A DNA stretch of 64,000 nucleotides, taken from NCBI RefSeq assembly GCF_030733265.1, contig NZ_JASHJI010000007.1, forward strand, positions 124,001-188,000. The letters run 5' to 3'. Positions 54,744-62,209 of this stretch are shown here, piece after piece (the first letter of the stretch is position 1; each line of letters opens with the position of its first letter). The position numbers were made by a program, and so were the translations under genes. The stretch comes from Roseibium sp. MMSF_3412. Lineage in GTDB: Bacteria > Pseudomonadota > Alphaproteobacteria > Rhizobiales > Stappiaceae. A model generated the notes under the pieces. That model had not been told where the DNA came from. It did not search any database and saw only the letters and a program-made list of their open reading frames with translations.

Positions 54744-55979
54744 ATGTATAGCGACTCGGACATTCTTTCGCTTTTGATGGGCCGTCGGGCCGGTTATTCG
54801 CTGCCTCAGCCGTTCTACACCGACGCAGATGTGTTCCAGGCTGATCTCGCGCATATCTGGCAGAAAGACTGGGTTTTTGCAGCCTGTTCGGCTGAGCTCC
54901 CAAAATCCGGAAACTATGTCACGCTCCAGATCGGTGCTTGTTCCATCATCGTTGTCCGGGGGGCGGACGGTGTCATCCGCGCATTCCACAATTCGTGCCG
55001 CCATCGCGGCAGTCGCATCTGTTCGGCCACAAAGGGGTCCTCGCCGAAGCTGGTGTGTCCCTACCACCAGTGGACCTATGAACTGGACGGCAAGCTCCTT
55101 TGGGCGCGTGAGATGGGAGACGACTTCAAGCCGGAGGAACACGGGTTGAAGACGGTTCACTGCGTTGACGTGTCTGGCATGGTTTTCATCTGTCTGGCGG
55201 AGGCCGCTCCCGACGCCACCGGCCTGCAACGGCAGGCCGCACGATATCTCGGGCCCCATGATCTTGGCAATCTGAAGGTCGCGCATCAATCGACGATCAC
55301 CGAGAAGGGCAACTGGAAGCTCGTCCTTGAAAACAACCGCGAATGCTATCACTGCTCCGGTTCGCATCCATCCTTGTGCCGGACGTTTCCCGATGATCCC
55401 GACCTCGTCGGCGCGGATGATTCGTCCACGTCCAATGTCGGAAAACAGCATGTCGAACGCTGCGAAAATGCCGGTTTGCCCGCGAAATACGTGATCTCGC
55501 CGAACGAGCAGTGGCGTTTCGTGCGCATTCCCTTCCTCGGGGAGGCCGTCAGCTACACGATGGACGGCAAGGCCGCTGTTTCGAAGCGGATCGGTACCGT
55601 TCCCTTCGACAACGCGGGCACATGTCTCTTTTTCAACTACCCGAACACGTGGAACCATTTCCTGTCGGACCAGGTGCTGACCTTCCGTGTGTTGCCGATC
55701 GGACCGATGGAATCCGAAGTGACCACAACATGGCTGGTGCACAAGGAGGCACAGGAAGGCGTGGACTATGATCTGGAGCGGCTCACCGAAGTGTGGACGC
55801 ACACCAACGACGAGGACCGGCGGATCGTTGAGGAAAACCAGATCGGTATCTGTTCACCGGCCTATGAGCCCGGGCCGTATTCGCCGGTACAGGAAAGCGG
55901 CGTCATCCAGTTTGTCGACTGGTATGCCGCGCATCTGGAAACGTCCCTTCTCGGGCGTTTCCGTGTAGCGGCGGAGTAG
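54744..55979 (+). CDS. Rieske oxygenase alpha subunit (GbcA/Stc2-like betaine demethylase)
   Basis: A 411-residue oxygenase. The Rieske centre is SCRHRGSRIC (Cys-x-His) with VCPYHQWTYELDG (Cys-x2-His), at about residues 90-118. The mononuclear iron site lies in ENNRECYHCSGSHPSL (about 200). N-methyl demethylases such as GbcA and stachydrine demethylase Stc2 share this layout. The substrate is not certain. It lies 139 bases after the StcD-like gene and 4 bases before its reductase gene. Confidence 0.9.
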   Translation: MYSDSDILSLLMGRRAGYSLPQPFYTDADVFQADLAHIWQKDWVFAACSAELPKSGNYVTLQIGACSIIVVRGADGVIRAFHNSCRHRGSRICSATKGSSPKLVCPYHQWTYELDGKLLWAREMGDDFKPEEHGLKTVHCVDVSGMVFICLAEAAPDATGLQRQAARYLGPHDLGNLKVAHQSTITEKGNWKLVLENNRECYHCSGSHPSLCRTFPDDPDLVGADDSSTSNVGKQHVERCENAGLPAKYVISPNEQWRFVRIPFLGEAVSYTMDGKAAVSKRIGTVPFDNAGTCLFFNYPNTWNHFLSDQVLTFRVLPIGPMESEVTTTWLVHKEAQEGVDYDLERLTEVWTHTNDEDRRIVEENQIGICSPAYEPGPYSPVQESGVIQFVDWYAAHLETSLLGRFRVAAE

Positions 55980-55983
55980 TCCG

Positions 55984-57057
55984 ATGATACCGATGCCGGG
56001 ACGCGACACGCCTGTCTGGTCTGACAGCGAACTGCTGGAATGCGTGATGGTGGTGCCCGAAACGCCTGACGTGAAGACGTTCTCTTTCCGTCCGCCGTCC
56101 GGGGCAACCTTTGTTTATCGGGCAGGGCAGTTCATCACTCTGGACCTGCCGTTGCCCGGCGGCAACGTGCAAAGAACCTATACTTTGTCGTCCTCGCCTG
56201 TCTCCAGCGCCTATGTTTCCGTAACGGTGAAGGCGCAGCCGGGGAGCCAGGGTTCGCGCTGGCTCCTCGACAACATGAAGCCGGGCATGCGGTTGAAAGC
56301 GTTCGGACCGGCCGGTCTCTTTCATCTGCCGCCGAGCCCGGACGGCAAGTTCCTGTTCATCTCGGCAGGCTCAGGTGTCACGCCGATGATGTCGATGGCG
56401 CAGACGCTCTTCGAACGGGGCGAGGACCCGGACATCTGTTTCATTCAGTGCGCCAGACGCCCTGCGGATCTCATCTTCCGACAGAAACTGGAATACATGG
56501 CGAGCCGGGTCACGGGGCTGCAGCTGCACTTCGTGGTCGGGCAAAGTGACCCTTACGAGGTCTGGACCGGGTATCGCGGGCATTTCAACCAGCTGATGCT
56601 TGGGCTGATGTGCAACGACTATCTGGAGCGTGATGTCTATTGCTGCGGTCCGGAAGGGTTCATGGATGCTGTTCGCGAGATCCTGAATGCGCTCGGATAC
56701 GATATGGATCGCTATCATCAGGAAAGCTTCCAGGCACCGGCCGAAACCAAGGCGGAACTCACCGAATTTGACGACGTCGTTCCGCAGGAAGACACGAAAG
56801 CACAGATCGTTTTTGCAAATTCTGGCGTGTCCGCCTGGTGCACGGAGACCGACACCGTACTTGCGGTCGCCAAGGATGCCGGTCTGAACATCCCGTCCGG
56901 CTGCACCTTCGGTGTCTGCGGCACATGCAAGGTCAGGAAGCTGGACGGCGATGTCCACATGGTTCATTCCGGCGGAATCAGCGAAGACGATATCGAGGCA
57001 GGCTACATCCTGGCGTGCTGTTCCAACCCGATCGGCACTGTTGAAGTCGAGGTCTAA
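55984..57057 (+). CDS. Hybrid ferredoxin reductase of the Rieske oxygenase (GbcB/Stc-type)
   Basis: A 357-residue reductase. An FAD domain (about 20-120: GQFITLDLPLPGGNVQRTYT) and an NAD(P)H domain (about 125-240: FLFISAGSGVTPMMSMAQTL, VYCCGPEGFMDAVREIL) precede a plant-type [2Fe-2S] ferredoxin domain (about 275-357). The latter has PSGCTFGVCGTCKVRKLDG and a fourth Cys in LACCSNP. It passes electrons from NAD(P)H to the adjacent Rieske oxygenase. Operonic, 4 bases after the oxygenase gene. It overlaps the convergent AlkD stop by 4 bases. Confidence 0.93.
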   Translation: MIPMPGRDTPVWSDSELLECVMVVPETPDVKTFSFRPPSGATFVYRAGQFITLDLPLPGGNVQRTYTLSSSPVSSAYVSVTVKAQPGSQGSRWLLDNMKPGMRLKAFGPAGLFHLPPSPDGKFLFISAGSGVTPMMSMAQTLFERGEDPDICFIQCARRPADLIFRQKLEYMASRVTGLQLHFVVGQSDPYEVWTGYRGHFNQLMLGLMCNDYLERDVYCCGPEGFMDAVREILNALGYDMDRYHQESFQAPAETKAELTEFDDVVPQEDTKAQIVFANSGVSAWCTETDTVLAVAKDAGLNIPSGCTFGVCGTCKVRKLDGDVHMVHSGGISEDDIEAGYILACCSNPIGTVEVEV

Positions 57058-57752
57058 TCAAGATCCAGGCGCGCGCGCACTTTCGGTGAGGACAGTTCCT
57101 TGACCGTTTCGCGGCCGATCCTGCGCGCCGTCCTATCTTCGGAACGAGCCAGCTCCTCGCCCAGTTCGAATGCGGGACCATGCAGCTCTGCCGAGCGTTT
57201 GCCGATCTGCCTCAACGCCCAGTGAACCGCTTTCCAGACGAAATTCCGTTCGTCCGTGGAGGCATCGCGGATGAGGTCGAAACAGCCCAGAAACTCCCGG
57301 TCCGGTGCCGCTTTGGCGTGGACAGCACGCCAGGCGATCAGGGCAAAGCCGGCCCGTTTTACGAATTCGCGTTCGCTTGCCGCAAGAACCGGAACAAGTG
57401 CGCCCGAGTCCGCGCGGCGGGCATGGACATTGGTCAACTGGTCGCAGAGGTCCCAGGACTGGATGTCATCCAGCCAGCGCTGTGTCAGCTCTGCCGTCAT
57501 TGCCTTCGGAGGCGTGATCAGAATGGCGAGCAGCCGGGCCTCGTGAAATCCGGACGCCCAGAGATCACCTGCCAGATCCGGGGATTTTCCGAGCTTCTTT
57601 GAAAATGGCCGCAAAATGGAGAGCGGCACTCCGAAGGCCCTGGAAGCGTCGATACCGAACCGCGCCATGCCCTGACGGTTTTCATCGGTTCCCAACTCGC
57701 CGAGATGTTCAAGCACGGCTGTGGCAGTCCAGTCTGACGTCGAACGGCGCAT
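57054..57752 (-). CDS. DNA alkylation repair protein (AlkD-like)
   Basis: A 232-residue all-helical protein of the AlkD HEAT-like family. MARFGIDASRAFGVPLSILR, DLAGDLWASGFHEARLLAIL and the YDLVDQ-like segment WDLCDQLTNVHARRADSGA are in the family order; WKAVHWALRQIGKRSAELH is typical of the C-terminal helices. It would excise alkylated purines such as 3-methyladenine without base flipping; whether it is catalytically active is unknown. Confidence 0.88.
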   Translation of the reverse strand: MRRSTSDWTATAVLEHLGELGTDENRQGMARFGIDASRAFGVPLSILRPFSKKLGKSPDLAGDLWASGFHEARLLAILITPPKAMTAELTQRWLDDIQSWDLCDQLTNVHARRADSGALVPVLAASEREFVKRAGFALIAWRAVHAKAAPDREFLGCFDLIRDASTDERNFVWKAVHWALRQIGKRSAELHGPAFELGEELARSEDRTARRIGRETVKELSSPKVRARLDLD

Positions 57753-57855
57753 CTGTGTCCCTGATAATGCGTCTTTGCGCTGTGATCATGCCTCAAGATC
57801 ATAGAACAGCTGCCAGGGCGGACGGAAGGTGCTTGCGCGGTGCATGTCTTCGACG

Positions 57856-57896
57856 AACAAAGCAGGGCCCGGCGTAGTGCCGGGCCCTGCTTTGTT
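57856..57896 (-). terminator. Strong hairpin between AlkD and the 50-residue small protein
   Basis: Perfect 18-bp stem with 5-base loop GTAGT, arms 57856-57873 and 57879-57896 (core CAGGGCCCGGC/GCCGGGCCCTG). Read on the minus strand the right arm precedes the left; it lies 61 bases after the small gene stop. Only the TTTGTT part of the stem supplies U residues, so it may be Rho-independent or an RNA-stabilising hairpin. Confidence 0.7.
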
Positions 57897-57957
57897 CAGA
57901 TTTCTATGGCACACGCCATTTTCCAGGCTTGGGGCCCGAAGCGCCGCCATGCAGCGA

Positions 57958-58110
57958 TCAGACCCAGTAGGGCCTGCGCCACCATACGCGGGCAGCCTGT
58001 TCTTCCCGGTTCCGCTCCTCGGCCAGACGGCGCTTGGTGCGCGGGTCCATCGTTTCAGCGCGCGAAGACCGGGTTGCTTCCAGAAGGCTGCGTGCATAAA
58101 TATCTAACAT
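57958..58110 (-). CDS. Small Arg-rich hypothetical protein (50 aa)
   Basis: A 50-residue ORF beginning MLDIYARSLLEATRSSRAET, then a region rich in Arg, Glu and Gln, and ending VWWRRPYWV. No family is recognised. The ATG is preceded by GAGGAGTGTAAGTCA. It is divergent from the LysR gene at 58209 across 98 bases and followed by a strong hairpin, so it is organised as a real transcription unit. A small regulatory or membrane-associated protein is possible. It is too short for routine calling. Confidence 0.7.
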   Translation of the reverse strand: MLDIYARSLLEATRSSRAETMDPRTKRRLAEERNREEQAARVWWRRPYWV

Positions 58111-58208
58111 TGACTTACACTCCTCGGTTGGCGTCTGATGAGAATATGGCTCTGGACCTTGGAAACTGCGAGTCAGGAAGATTTTAGATATGTAAGGAAA
58201 AGTTACAT

Positions 58209-59108
58209 ATGGAATGGCGCTCCCTTCCTCCGCTGAACAGCCTCAAGGTGTTTGCAGTCGTGGCCGAAACCACGAGCCTGTCGGCGGCCGGACGAGAACT
58301 GAATGTCACCCATGCCGCGGTCAGCCAGCAGATCCGCAGCCTTGAGAGTTTCATGGGGCTGAAGCTGATTGTGCGGGAAGGGCGCGGTGTTGCGCTGACC
58401 CCGGAGGGAGAGCAGTTGTTCATCGGCCTCAAGGAAGGATTTGAAGCCATCCGGGACACCGTTGATGCGCTCCTCAAGGACGATCAGGCCAGGCCGCTCA
58501 ATATCACCATGACACCGACATTCGCCGTCAGCTGGCTGATGCCCCGGATCAACGATTTTCGGCTGAAGCATCCCGATATCGAGTTGATGCTCAACCCGAC
58601 AGCGGAAGTCATTGAGCTGACACCGGGCGGTACCGACATGGCGATCCGTTTCGGCAGGGGCGATTGGCCCGGCCTGGACTCCGAACTGCTTTTGCCGACC
58701 AACTTCGCCGTCGTCGGGGCGCGCTGCCTGATCGGCGACAGGGCGATCAACAGTCCCGAGGACATTCTGGATTTCCCGTGGCTGCAGGAATACGGCACCA
58801 ACGAACTCGCCATCTGGATGAAAAATCAGGGGGTCGTGCCCTGCGAAAAACTCAATGTCACCCATCTGCCGGGCTATATGCTGCTTGAAGGATTGCGGCG
58901 TGGGGAGGGCGTGTCGGCAACGGCCAAGGCGTTTATCAAGCCTGACATCGATGCCGGCAGTCTTCAGGTGCTGTTCGAGGATGAAGAAGACCCGGGCACC
59001 GGCTATCACATGCTGACCCGTCAGGGTGTCAAGCGCCCGCCGCTGAAGAAACTGATGGCCTGGCTGCGCACCATGATCGCGGAAGACATGGAGAGGACGG
59101 GGGGCTAG
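58209..59108 (+). CDS. LysR-family regulator (GcvA-like)
   Basis: A 299-residue regulator opening MEWRSLPPLNSLKVFAVVAE, the GcvA-type start, with helix-turn-helix SLSAAGRELNVTHAAVSQQI. The effector domain (about 90-290) includes INDFRLKHPDIELMLNPTAE. Members near glycine/betaine genes often respond to glycine, but nothing here proves the target. It is divergent from the small protein gene. Confidence 0.93.
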   Translation: MEWRSLPPLNSLKVFAVVAETTSLSAAGRELNVTHAAVSQQIRSLESFMGLKLIVREGRGVALTPEGEQLFIGLKEGFEAIRDTVDALLKDDQARPLNITMTPTFAVSWLMPRINDFRLKHPDIELMLNPTAEVIELTPGGTDMAIRFGRGDWPGLDSELLLPTNFAVVGARCLIGDRAINSPEDILDFPWLQEYGTNELAIWMKNQGVVPCEKLNVTHLPGYMLLEGLRRGEGVSATAKAFIKPDIDAGSLQVLFEDEEDPGTGYHMLTRQGVKRPPLKKLMAWLRTMIAEDMERTGG

Positions 59109-59147
59109 GGTGCGAAAGCGCGAGATCAAGCCAGGAGAACAGGACAC

Positions 59148-59999
59148 GTGACGAACTCGCAAAACACCACCAACCCCCTCATTCTTCCCGATGGCCTGCC
59201 ACGGCCCGTCGATGACGGCGGTGCGGATCATCTGGCGGGCATGAAAGTGCCCTCTGTGCGATTGCGCGCGACCTCCGGAGACCGGGTTGACCTGTCCGAG
59301 GTGCCGGGCCGGGTGGTTGTCTACGCTTATCCCATGACCGGCGTTCCCGGTGTCGAGTTGCCGTCTGGCTGGAATGACATTCCAGGCGCGCGAGGCTGCA
59401 CGCCGCAGACCTTGTCTTTTCAGGCCGAAAAGGACGTTTTCGCGGCTTTCGGAGTGACGGTGTTCGGTCTGAGTACGCAGACGGAAGACTATCAGAAGGA
59501 ACTCTCCGAGCGTCTGGACCTGTCTTTCCCGATCCTGAGCGATGCTGATTTTGAACTCTCCGACGCGATGCGCCTGCCGACCATGGTGGTGGAGGGCATG
59601 CGGCTGATCAAGAGGCTGACGCTTGTCCTCAGGGATGGCGTGGTCGAGCATGTATTTTACCCTGTTTTCCCGCCGAACAGGTCTGCGGCAGACGTGATCG
59701 GCTGGCTTCAGGAAAACACCGCGCACGCGCATGGACCGGGCGTCCTGATTTATACGACACCGGACTGCCCGCATTGCCGGGCTGCCAAGACGCTCCTGAA
59801 GGAAAAAGGGGTCGCTTACGTCGAGGTTGATGTGGACCGCGACCCGGAGGCAGCGCATGTGATGGTTGCCCGCAGCGAGGGCCACCGGACCGTGCCACAG
59901 ATTTTCATTGGCCCGACCCATATTGGCGGCGGCGACGACCTCGCCGTGCTTGAGGCCGAGGGCCGGCTGGACACCTTGCTTGCGGGAACGAAGGAATGA
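59148..59999 (+). CDS. Peroxiredoxin-glutaredoxin fusion protein
   Basis: A 283-residue fusion. The N-terminal peroxiredoxin (about 40-175) has RVVVYAYPMTGVPGVELPSG followed by the peroxidatic Cys motif GARGCTPQTLSFQAEKD. The C-terminal glutaredoxin (about 195-280) has IYTTPDCPHCRAAKTLLKEK, a CPHC active site, with TVPQIFIGPTHIGGGDDL. It would reduce peroxides, then be re-reduced by its own glutaredoxin domain. The start is GTG after CAGGAGAACAGGACAC. The following gene begins about 88 bases downstream. Confidence 0.92.
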   Translation: MTNSQNTTNPLILPDGLPRPVDDGGADHLAGMKVPSVRLRATSGDRVDLSEVPGRVVVYAYPMTGVPGVELPSGWNDIPGARGCTPQTLSFQAEKDVFAAFGVTVFGLSTQTEDYQKELSERLDLSFPILSDADFELSDAMRLPTMVVEGMRLIKRLTLVLRDGVVEHVFYPVFPPNRSAADVIGWLQENTAHAHGPGVLIYTTPDCPHCRAAKTLLKEKGVAYVEVDVDRDPEAAHVMVARSEGHRTVPQIFIGPTHIGGGDDLAVLEAEGRLDTLLAGTKE

Positions 60000-60087
60000 A
60001 ACGGTGGTCGAGGGCGGCGGCGGGCGCAAGTCGGCTAGAGAAAACCGCTTTGATCAGAACCTGACCACCCGCTCGAGGACCCACGAC

Positions 60088-60627
60088 GTGCAAGACAAAT
60101 CCAAGGACACGGAAACGGTTTGGGTCACTCTCGGCCCCGAGGGCACCAATCATGACGTCGTGCTGCGAAATCACCTTCTGCAGCGCGGCCGTGAGGCGCG
60201 CATAATCCATGCACCGGACGCATCCGGCATGCTTGCGCGCTGCATTCGCGGTGAGGCCACGCACATGATGATTTGCGCCGCGCATCGGGAGGCAGCGGAA
60301 ATCGTTGCGATTGCGCAGTACAGGCACGGTATCCTGCTGACCGACACGTTCATAGCAACGAGCCAGCCGCTCGCGATCTTGAGCCGGTCTGACGTCGGTC
60401 GCCCCCGGTCGATCGCGCTCCATCCGGCGACACGACCTTACACCTCTCTTGTGGAGTTTGAAGAGGTAATCGAGGTGAGTTCGACCGTCGCCGCCTTCGA
60501 AGGGCTTCAACGGGGCGAATGGGACAGCGCCCTTACACAACGGCGCTTCGCCGATTGTGCGGAGGTGAAAGTAGTCCGTCCCGTCGACGCGGCACGGGAC
60601 GCCTGGCTGGTGCTGTCACGCGGTTAG
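60088..60627 (+). CDS. Prephenate-dehydratase-like periplasmic-binding-fold protein
   Basis: A 179-residue protein. VWVTLGPEGTNHDVVLRNHL resembles the PDT N-terminal glycine-rich strand, and about residues 15-175 follow the two-lobed order of prephenate dehydratases, with no ACT domain. The Thr-Arg-Phe catalytic motif expected near the end is not visible (the end reads RDAWLVLSRG). PDT relatives without it, such as BacA-type prephenate decarboxylases, are known. Function here is unknown. The start is uncertain: GTG at 60088 follows CGAGGACCCACGAC; GTG at 60004 is an alternative. Confidence 0.62.
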   Translation: MQDKSKDTETVWVTLGPEGTNHDVVLRNHLLQRGREARIIHAPDASGMLARCIRGEATHMMICAAHREAAEIVAIAQYRHGILLTDTFIATSQPLAILSRSDVGRPRSIALHPATRPYTSLVEFEEVIEVSSTVAAFEGLQRGEWDSALTQRRFADCAEVKVVRPVDAARDAWLVLSRG

Positions 60628-60741
60628 TCACGCAATCAAGGACGATTGATGTCGCTGACCCGTGTCAGACCGATGCCTTCAAGCTGTGCCTGATCCAAGT
60701 GCCAAATCTTTGAAATTAGTCGCTTGAAACCAATTTCGCCA

Positions 60742-60772
60742 TTGACCCTGACATTAGTGTCAGGGCGCTAAG
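60742..60772 (+). promoter_or_regulatory. MerR-type promoter and operator of the SDR gene
   Basis: TTGACC (60742-60747) and GCTAAG (60767-60772) are 19 bases apart. Centred within the spacer is CCCTGACA-TTAG-TGTCAGGG (60746-60765), a perfect 8-bp dyad. A dyad in an overlong 19-bp spacer is the standard architecture recognised by MerR-family activators. A MerR gene lies just downstream of the SDR gene. Confidence 0.8.
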
Positions 60773-60821
60773 CGTGTCGCCTATCAACACCCTTAAGAGC
60801 CCGGATAGGAGACGGAACGAA

Positions 60822-61586
60822 ATGGCGAAAGACAGTATTTGGACGGGGAAGGTGGCGATAGTCACCGGCGGAAGTTCCGGGATCGGCAGGGCGGTCGCAA
60901 CCCGGCTTTCCAGGAAAGGCGCGAAGGTTCTCATCACTGGCCGCAATGCACACAGGCTCGAGGAGGCCGCAACTGAGCACGACAACATAGAGGCGCTTCA
61001 GATGGACAGCTCTGAAGACGGCAGTGGTGAGCGGATCGCCGAAGCGGCGACCGGTCGATGGGGGCGCATTGATCTGGTCGTCAACAATTCCGGGGCGGGT
61101 CAACCACTGCCCGTCGATGTCTATGATGCAAGTGTCATTGCAGACATGTCTGCCCTCAACATCGTCGCACCGTCTCAACTCGTGAAGGCAGCCCACGCGG
61201 CGTTGCGTGAAAGCAGGGGCGCAATCGTCAACATTGGAACGGCCGTGTCGCGCAACGCGGCACCCATGCTGGCGCATTACGGGGCGACCAAGGCGGCGCT
61301 TGAACATCTCACCAGATCCTGGGCCATCGAGCTTGCAAGCGACGGCATTCGCGTCAACGCCGTTGCCCCCGGGCCGGTCAAGAGCGGTGCGCTGACCGGA
61401 ATGATGGGCCTTCCGGAAGAAGTGGCGCGGCAGGTCGAGGATCAGGAAACCGCCCAGATTCCCCTTGGACGCCGGGGCGTGACAGCCGATATCGTCCCCT
61501 GGATCCTGCGCCTCGGCAGTCCTGAGAATGAATGGCTCACGGGACAGATCCTGACGGTTGACGGGGGCTGGTCGCTGCGGAGCTGA
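60822..61586 (+). CDS. SDR-family oxidoreductase
   Basis: A 254-residue NAD(P)-dependent dehydrogenase. The cofactor motif VAIVTGGSSGIGRAVATRLS (TGxxxGIG) and the NNSGAG strand motif are present. The catalytic tetrad region is AIVNIGTAVSRNAAPMLAHY, with YGATKAALEHLTRS supplying the Tyr-x3-Lys. It ends WLTGQILTVDGGWSLRS. Substrate unknown. ATG follows AGGAGACGGAACGAA. It is controlled by a MerR-type promoter and followed by a merR gene, so it is probably activated by that regulator. Confidence 0.92.
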   Translation: MAKDSIWTGKVAIVTGGSSGIGRAVATRLSRKGAKVLITGRNAHRLEEAATEHDNIEALQMDSSEDGSGERIAEAATGRWGRIDLVVNNSGAGQPLPVDVYDASVIADMSALNIVAPSQLVKAAHAALRESRGAIVNIGTAVSRNAAPMLAHYGATKAALEHLTRSWAIELASDGIRVNAVAPGPVKSGALTGMMGLPEEVARQVEDQETAQIPLGRRGVTADIVPWILRLGSPENEWLTGQILTVDGGWSLRS

Positions 61587-61596
61587 GAGCCTGAAA

Positions 61597-61625
61597 GTCG
61601 GGTGGATGGAGACCATCCACCCGAC
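61597..61625 (+). terminator. Hairpin between the SDR and MerR genes
   Basis: GTCGGGTGGATGG-AGA-CCATCCACCCGAC is a perfect 13-bp stem with a 3-base loop, 11 bases after the SDR stop. No T-tract follows, so it may be a Rho-assisted terminator or 3'-end stabiliser. Confidence 0.65.
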
Positions 61626-61648
61626 GCCTTGCTGATTGTCATGCAACA

Positions 61649-61665
61649 CTTACATTGATGTCAGG
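61649..61665 (+). promoter_or_regulatory. Second MerR-like site before the merR gene
   Basis: CTTACATTGATGTCAGG, 22 bases before the merR ATG, repeats the TGACATTNNTGTCAG pattern of the SDR operator with one weaker half. It may be an autoregulatory site. Confidence 0.5.
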
Positions 61666-61686
61666 CTTTTCCGGAGTATTTCTGTC

Positions 61687-62058
61687 ATGCAGGCAAAGGA
61701 AGCTGCTGAGCGGCTTGGGATCACACAGCGCATGCTGCGCCACTATGAAAAAGAAGGTCTCATGGACGTGTCACGAACGTTCAACGGGTATCGCAGCTAC
61801 AGCGAAACAGACCTGCGCAGAGCCGGGCGTATTCGCGATTTTATCGCAACCGGCTTCTCCACCCGCGAAATCCGAGCAATGAGCGCCTGTCTTTCCGACG
61901 AAGGCTCCGGCCCGTGCGAAGGCGGGATAGAGAAACTGACGGAAAAGCTGATGCATATCGACCGGCTCAGAGCAGAGCTTGACGACAAACGAAACGCCGT
62001 GCTTGAGCGGTTGGCGACACTGAGAAACGGACTTTCAGCCCTGGGTACGGACCCATAA
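61687..62058 (+). CDS. MerR-family transcriptional regulator
   Basis: A 123-residue regulator opening MQAKEAAERLGITQRMLRHY, the MerR helix-turn-helix, then the wing EGLMDVSRTFNGYRSYSETD. A coiled-coil dimerisation segment (about 80-115) follows. It has no clear metal-binding Cys cluster, so it may sense an organic ligand. The last four residues and stop codon (GTDP, TAA) lie in the left end of an inverted-repeat element, so the native C-terminus was probably altered by insertion. ATG at 61687 follows CCGGAG. Confidence 0.9.
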   Translation: MQAKEAAERLGITQRMLRHYEKEGLMDVSRTFNGYRSYSETDLRRAGRIRDFIATGFSTREIRAMSACLSDEGSGPCEGGIEKLTEKLMHIDRLRAELDDKRNAVLERLATLRNGLSALGTDP

Positions 62059-62186
62059 ATGAAGTCAATTTGGTTTGGTCGTTTTGGCTATCTGCGAGGA
62101 GCGAAAGCGCAGGAATTGTGGTGCATTTTCAAGCCTTTCGCGACGAGGCAGATAGCCAAATCGGCGTCAATTATGGGTCCGTACCC
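62043..62186. mobile_element. MITE-like element with 16-bp perfect terminal inverted repeats
   Basis: About 144 bases bounded by GGGTACGGACCCATAA (62043-62058) and its exact reverse complement (62171-62186). Further in, TTTTGGCTATCTGC (left) matches GATTTGGCTATCTGC read from the right, so the ends are longer imperfect repeats. No transposase is encoded. CT(A) flanks both ends, hinting at a short target duplication. This is a non-autonomous element or IS remnant. It overlaps the merR stop. Confidence 0.75.
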
Positions 62187-62209
62187 TAGTACGCAAGTGC
62201 GCACCAGTT

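Noticed and set aside
54582..55802. 406-aa minus-strand frame
   Set aside because: Antisense to the Rieske oxygenase, no recognised domain.
57786..58097. 103-aa minus-strand frame overlapping the small gene
   Set aside because: It crosses the 18-bp hairpin and lacks a ribosome binding site; the 50-aa frame with GAGGAG is better supported.
58203..60029. 608-aa frame on the minus strand
   Set aside because: It is the antisense shadow of the LysR and peroxiredoxin-glutaredoxin genes; high GC leaves such frames open and no domain is seen.
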